A DNA stretch of 49,510 nt from an uncultured Schlesneria sp. (GTDB lineage: Bacteria; Planctomycetota; Planctomycetia; Planctomycetales; Planctomycetaceae): NCBI GenBank assembly GCA_903834925.1, contig CAILLA010000218.1, positions 1-49,510 of the forward strand, read 5' to 3'. A program made the position numbers and the translations under genes. Shown here piece by piece: positions 46,046-49,510 of the stretch (its first letter is position 1; each line of letters begins with the position of its first letter). The notes under the pieces are model-generated. The model was given only the letters and a program-made list of their open reading frames with translations, ran no database searches and was not told the origin of the DNA.

Positions 46046-46960
46046 ATGGTAGCAGCGTCCCGTGCCAAGGCGTCCGATCGGGCAACGCTTCTCAAGAAGC
46101 TGTTTCCAATCATTAAGAAGCATTACAAAGTCCAGATTCCAAAGGGTAATAAGCCCGTTCTGGAGACGATGCTCTACGCCATCTGCCTTGAAGACTCGAC
46201 CGTTGAAGAAGCGGATTTGTCCTTCAAACGGTTGTTTACTGAATTCCCCGATCTGAACGAAGTCCGTGTCAGTACGGTCGGCGAAATTGAGCGGGCGTTC
46301 ACAGGACAAACGGCCTCTGAATGGCGTGCGTTCCGAGTGATCTCGGTCCTCAAATTCGTTTTCGACAAATCCTATTCATTTGAGTTTGAAAGTCTGCGGA
46401 AGAAGACTCTCGACCTTGCAACGAAGCAATTGGCGAAAATCAAGGATCTACCCCCGTTCGTTCGTGATTACACACTGCACGAAGTCACCGGCGCTCATTT
46501 GATTCCCATTGATCCAGCCCTTGCTCGATTGCTTGTGTGGTTGGGGCTCGCGATGCCGAACCAGACACCGGAACAGATGGGTGAGATGATGAAGGCGGCT
46601 GTTCGGAAAGCAGAAGTCGAAGCTTTTGTATTCACGCTTAGATGTCTTGCAGCCGACCAGACGCTGAATCCCACATTCGATGCGACGAAATATATTCCAC
46701 CCGAGGGCGGATATGATACCGATACTGCTGTGGATCGACTAAACCACTTGCTGACGCACGGCCTTGAAAAACCGACGAAGCCATCGGCCGCGAAGAAAGC
46801 TGCTGCGACACCGCCAGCTCCGGTTAAGGAATCAAAGGCGACAGAAACGAAAGCTGCCGAATCGAAGAAAGCCGCTGTAAAGAAGGCTGTAACAGCGAAA
46901 GGGCCAGCCGTAGAGGAAAAGCCACCGGTGACTAAGAAGGCGGTCAAAAAAGGTCGCTGA
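46046..46960 (+). CDS. HhH-GPD (endonuclease III-like) protein with Lys/Ala-rich tail
   Basis: A 304-residue protein. Residues about 1-215 resemble the endonuclease III/HhH-GPD glycosylase fold (VLETMLYAICLEDSTVEEAD, FPDLNEVRVSTVGEIERAF) and keep the catalytic-type aspartate in LIPIDPALARLLVWLGL (Asp156). The helix-hairpin-helix reads LPPFVRDYTLHEV where Endo III has LPGVGRKTA, so the Lys of bifunctional enzymes is missing, and no C-terminal 4Fe-4S cysteine cluster is seen. It could be a monofunctional glycosylase or a non-catalytic DNA binder. The last 80 residues are a histone-H1-like repeat of Lys, Ala and Pro, which should bind DNA. The start ATG is 47 bp after rbfA. Confidence 0.72.
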   Translation: MVAASRAKASDRATLLKKLFPIIKKHYKVQIPKGNKPVLETMLYAICLEDSTVEEADLSFKRLFTEFPDLNEVRVSTVGEIERAFTGQTASEWRAFRVISVLKFVFDKSYSFEFESLRKKTLDLATKQLAKIKDLPPFVRDYTLHEVTGAHLIPIDPALARLLVWLGLAMPNQTPEQMGEMMKAAVRKAEVEAFVFTLRCLAADQTLNPTFDATKYIPPEGGYDTDTAVDRLNHLLTHGLEKPTKPSAAKKAAATPPAPVKESKATETKAAESKKAAVKKAVTAKGPAVEEKPPVTKKAVKKGR

Positions 46961-47073
46961 CCAAGTTTTTCAGTGTTCAGTTTTCCGATTTCGGTCTACA
47001 ACCATTGAAAGCGGCATGGGTTTTGTTGTAACACCGAAGCTGGAATGCTGCTTTTGAATAAGGAGATAGAGCA

Positions 47074-49344
47074 ATGAACACTTCCTTTCGGTTTCGAGTT
47101 CTCTTTGCGTTGTCAATCGCCTCTTCCCTTTGCGTATCATTACGTGCACAAGAGAAGCCGGCGGAACCTGTCACGACGAAAGTTGGGTTTCCCAAACCGG
47201 AAATTCGACTGCAGGAAGCAGACGACACCGCGTTACCGCTCGTTCCATTAACACCCCGTTCCGCCGCAGTAGAAACACGGAATGAAGCTCTGTCGTGGTA
47301 CATGACCGGAAGACTGCTCGATTCGACTCACCGAAACGAGCCGCGTAAAGCCCTCAGCGCTTACCGCAAGGCGGTCAAAATCGATCCCGAGGCGGTTGAG
47401 GTTTACCAGTATCTCGTTCCACTCGAATTTGAAGAAGGGAACATCGCAGCAGCAGTTCGGTATGCGGCGAAAGCCGTACAGCTAGATCCCGATAATGTCG
47501 AAATTCTGCAATTGCTTGCCCGGCAGGCTGCCTCGACTGGGCAGCTTCCCGAAGCGATCAAGTTTCTCGAGCAGGCCGTCAATTCGTCAAAGTTGGAAAA
47601 ACAATCGCCTGACTACATCGGCCTTAATAAAAGCTTAGGGCTGCTGTATGCCGTCATCGGGCAGAAAGACAAATCTGCTGACTGCTATGAAATTCTGTTC
47701 GATGCCGTGAAAAATCCCGAAAAGTACGGAATGGATTCGCGAGGAAAAAAGGCTCTTCTCGCTGATCAAACGACGAATTACGAAAAAATCGGCCAAGTTC
47801 TTCTCGAAGGCAATCGTTTGAAATTGGCTCTTGAAGCGTTTGAGCTGGCTGGGTCATCGCGAGTCGGAGCAGGCAACCTGGCCTTCAACCGTGCCAAGAT
47901 TCACCTGCTTTCTGACAAGCCGGACGAGGCGCTCGAAGAACTGCAAAAATACTTTGATGCCCAGCGGACCTCCAAGGGACGCGAAGCATATCAACTTCTT
48001 TCAGATATCCTGCAAAAACTGAAACGCTCGGACGAGTTAATCGGTCGCCTGGAAACACTCGCCGAAAACGACGCACAAAACGTGTCTTTGCAATATTTCC
48101 TCGCTGATCGGCTGACGGACGTCAACGAGTTAGACAGGGCGCGAAAGATTTATGACACAATGCTCCAAAGCGGTGGCGACGCTTCAGGATATGCAGGTCT
48201 CGCTCGCGTGCTGAGAAAGATGCAAAAGTCGGATGACCTGCTGGATGCGTTGGGACGTGGTATGGCTCGCGGTGAAGAAGCGGTCGCCACGCTTGAACCC
48301 GAATTGAAAGCATTGGCCCAGGACAAAGCTCTGGTGAAGATGCTGCTCGAATCGGGGCGGACTCGTTCCAAAGCCGGTCAATTGAAATTTGAAGAAGCCT
48401 ACCTGCTGGCAAAGCTTTCAGCCGCACTGAAAGAAGCCGATGCAGCGGATGAGTTCTTTCTGTTAGCGATTTCAGCCAGCCGAGGTACTAACCGTCCGGC
48501 GATTGCAATTCAGATCGAGCGGGCGGATACGATGCTAAAGCTTCGAAAATATCGTATCGCTGCCGACATCTACAAAGAAATTCTTGGGTCCGGGCAACTG
48601 ACTGAACGCGGTAAAGCATTCACTCATTACTCCTTATCGCAAGTTCTAATGCGTGATAATCGTATCGACGAGGCCCTCGATTCAATCGCGGAATCAATCA
48701 AGCTGGACGACGACAACCCCGATTTTCGCCTGTTCGAGGTTGGGATTTGCAGTCATGCACGGCGTTGGGACGACGCGATTCGTAAATCGGAACAAGTCAT
48801 GACCGATTTTCCCGAAGAAAAGGAAGTCATCGAACGATGTCAGTTTAATCTTTCAAATATCTATGTCCAAAAGGGAGACTTCCGCAAAGGTGAAGAGATC
48901 CTCGAAAAAGTTCTGGAATTCAACCCTGAAAGCACACAGGCAAATAATGACCTCGGTTACTTGTGGGCCGACCAGGGAAAGAACCTTGAACGGGCCGAGA
49001 AAATGATCCTCAAGGCGTTGGCGGCAGAGCCCGACAATGCGGCCTATCTGGATAGCCTTGGTTGGGTATTGTTCAAACTGGGAAAAATTGATGAGGCAAT
49101 ACCACCTCTTGAACGGGCAACCAAAGAAAGCCTTGGCGGTGAAGCGACGCTTTGGGACCATTTAGGTGACGTCCTGTTGAAGGCCATGAAAACAGAAAAA
49201 GCGATTGAAGCCTGGAAAACCGGGCTGCAATTCTCCGAAGACGAGAAACCGACGGACGAAGCGCTGAATGAACGTATCCGGGAAAAACTGAAACAACACG
49301 GGGCCTCTCCCAATCCCAAACCAGCAGAAAAGGGATCGCCCTGA
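47074..49344 (+). CDS. Large secreted TPR-repeat protein
   Basis: A 756-residue protein with a signal peptide (MNTSFRFRVLFALSIASSLCVSLRAQ, quoted in part by its ends MNTSF and LRAQ) and TPR units along nearly the whole chain. Examples: YQYLVPLEFEEGNIAAAVRY near the N-terminus and TQANNDLGYLWADQGKNLER and YLDSLGWVLFKLGKIDEAIP near the C-terminus. ATG at 47074 has AAGGAG 8 nt upstream. It is expected to act outside the cytoplasm as a scaffold. It may be co-transcribed with the HhH-GPD gene 113 bp upstream. Confidence 0.88.
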   Translation: MNTSFRFRVLFALSIASSLCVSLRAQEKPAEPVTTKVGFPKPEIRLQEADDTALPLVPLTPRSAAVETRNEALSWYMTGRLLDSTHRNEPRKALSAYRKAVKIDPEAVEVYQYLVPLEFEEGNIAAAVRYAAKAVQLDPDNVEILQLLARQAASTGQLPEAIKFLEQAVNSSKLEKQSPDYIGLNKSLGLLYAVIGQKDKSADCYEILFDAVKNPEKYGMDSRGKKALLADQTTNYEKIGQVLLEGNRLKLALEAFELAGSSRVGAGNLAFNRAKIHLLSDKPDEALEELQKYFDAQRTSKGREAYQLLSDILQKLKRSDELIGRLETLAENDAQNVSLQYFLADRLTDVNELDRARKIYDTMLQSGGDASGYAGLARVLRKMQKSDDLLDALGRGMARGEEAVATLEPELKALAQDKALVKMLLESGRTRSKAGQLKFEEAYLLAKLSAALKEADAADEFFLLAISASRGTNRPAIAIQIERADTMLKLRKYRIAADIYKEILGSGQLTERGKAFTHYSLSQVLMRDNRIDEALDSIAESIKLDDDNPDFRLFEVGICSHARRWDDAIRKSEQVMTDFPEEKEVIERCQFNLSNIYVQKGDFRKGEEILEKVLEFNPESTQANNDLGYLWADQGKNLERAEKMILKALAAEPDNAAYLDSLGWVLFKLGKIDEAIPPLERATKESLGGEATLWDHLGDVLLKAMKTEKAIEAWKTGLQFSEDEKPTDEALNERIREKLKQHGASPNPKPAEKGSP

Positions 49345-49470
49345 CGGGTGAATTCGGTAATCGATCGAGGAATACATTGAGTCTTGAGTAGAGATCATCG
49401 ATCACTTCGGCTTTAATTTCGCAGATCCTTTGTTTTAACGTTCAACCCCTTCGATTCTGATTCAGAGAAC

Positions 49471-49510
49471 ATGGCAGGACATTCCCACTGGGCGAACATC
49501 GCCTTTAAAA
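49471..49510 (+). CDS. YebC/PmpR-family regulator, 5' end only
   Basis: The last 40 bases read MAGHSHWANIAFK, the nearly invariant N-terminus of the YebC/PmpR (TACO1) family, which includes transcription regulators and factors that relieve ribosome stalling. The rest lies beyond the window. No strong ribosome binding site is visible before ATG 49471. Confidence 0.85.
   Translation, partial: MAGHSHWANIAFK

Overview
The window looks like a chromosomal segment of a planctomycete (class Planctomycetia; genus not determinable by eye). The evidence is the gene content: two DUF1549/DUF1553 (PSCyt/PSD1) cytochrome-like proteins paired with Tat-exported DUF1501 proteins, a pre-peptidase-domain surface protein, a type I sulfatase, a PEP-CTERM protein, secreted TPR proteins and a DUF1254 protein. 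Long intergenic spaces full of palindromic repeats also fit.

Layout. 0.5-11.7 kb: DUF1254 protein, a two-gene ABC exporter (ATPase plus duplicated ABC-2 permease), a lipoprotein on the minus strand, an HTH protein with Asp-Ser repeats and a C-terminal membrane anchor, an unknown protein and a secreted sulfatase. 11.7-18.9 kb: an accessory island. Three PIN-toxin loci in successive states of decay (short fragment, vapBC with an in-frame TGA, intact vapBC) lie between direct repeats, followed by a 1251-residue protein of unknown architecture ending in a PD-(D/E)XK-like nuclease domain. 19.1-26.3 kb: a DUF1549/DUF1553, DUF1501 and PPC-domain gene cluster, interrupted by a 627-bp foldback element with perfect 25-bp terminal inverted repeats. 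26.3-28.2 kb: repeat-rich non-coding DNA with a second copy of the foldback family. 28.2-34.4 kb: PEP-CTERM protein, an Hsp90-like ATPase closely followed by a helical-repeat (TPR-like) gene, a PhyH-type dioxygenase and a small conserved protein. 34.6-40.2 kb (minus strand): a DUF1549/DUF1553 plus DUF1501 operon and a secreted TPR protein. 40.8-49.5 kb: housekeeping translation genes nusA, infB, rbfA, a HhH-GPD-like repair protein, a large TPR protein and the first codons of a YebC/PmpR-family gene.

The best candidates for something undescribed are the nuclease-tailed 1251-aa protein beside the toxin-antitoxin island (possible single-gene defence system), the Hsp90-like/TPR gene pair, and the dispersed non-autonomous repeat families: a ~90-100-bp palindrome in six copies, a ~310-bp direct repeat with partial copies, a nested insertion, and the foldback element. 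No tRNA, rRNA, CRISPR array, transposase or integrase was found. Functional statements are inferred from motifs read by eye; no database search was run.
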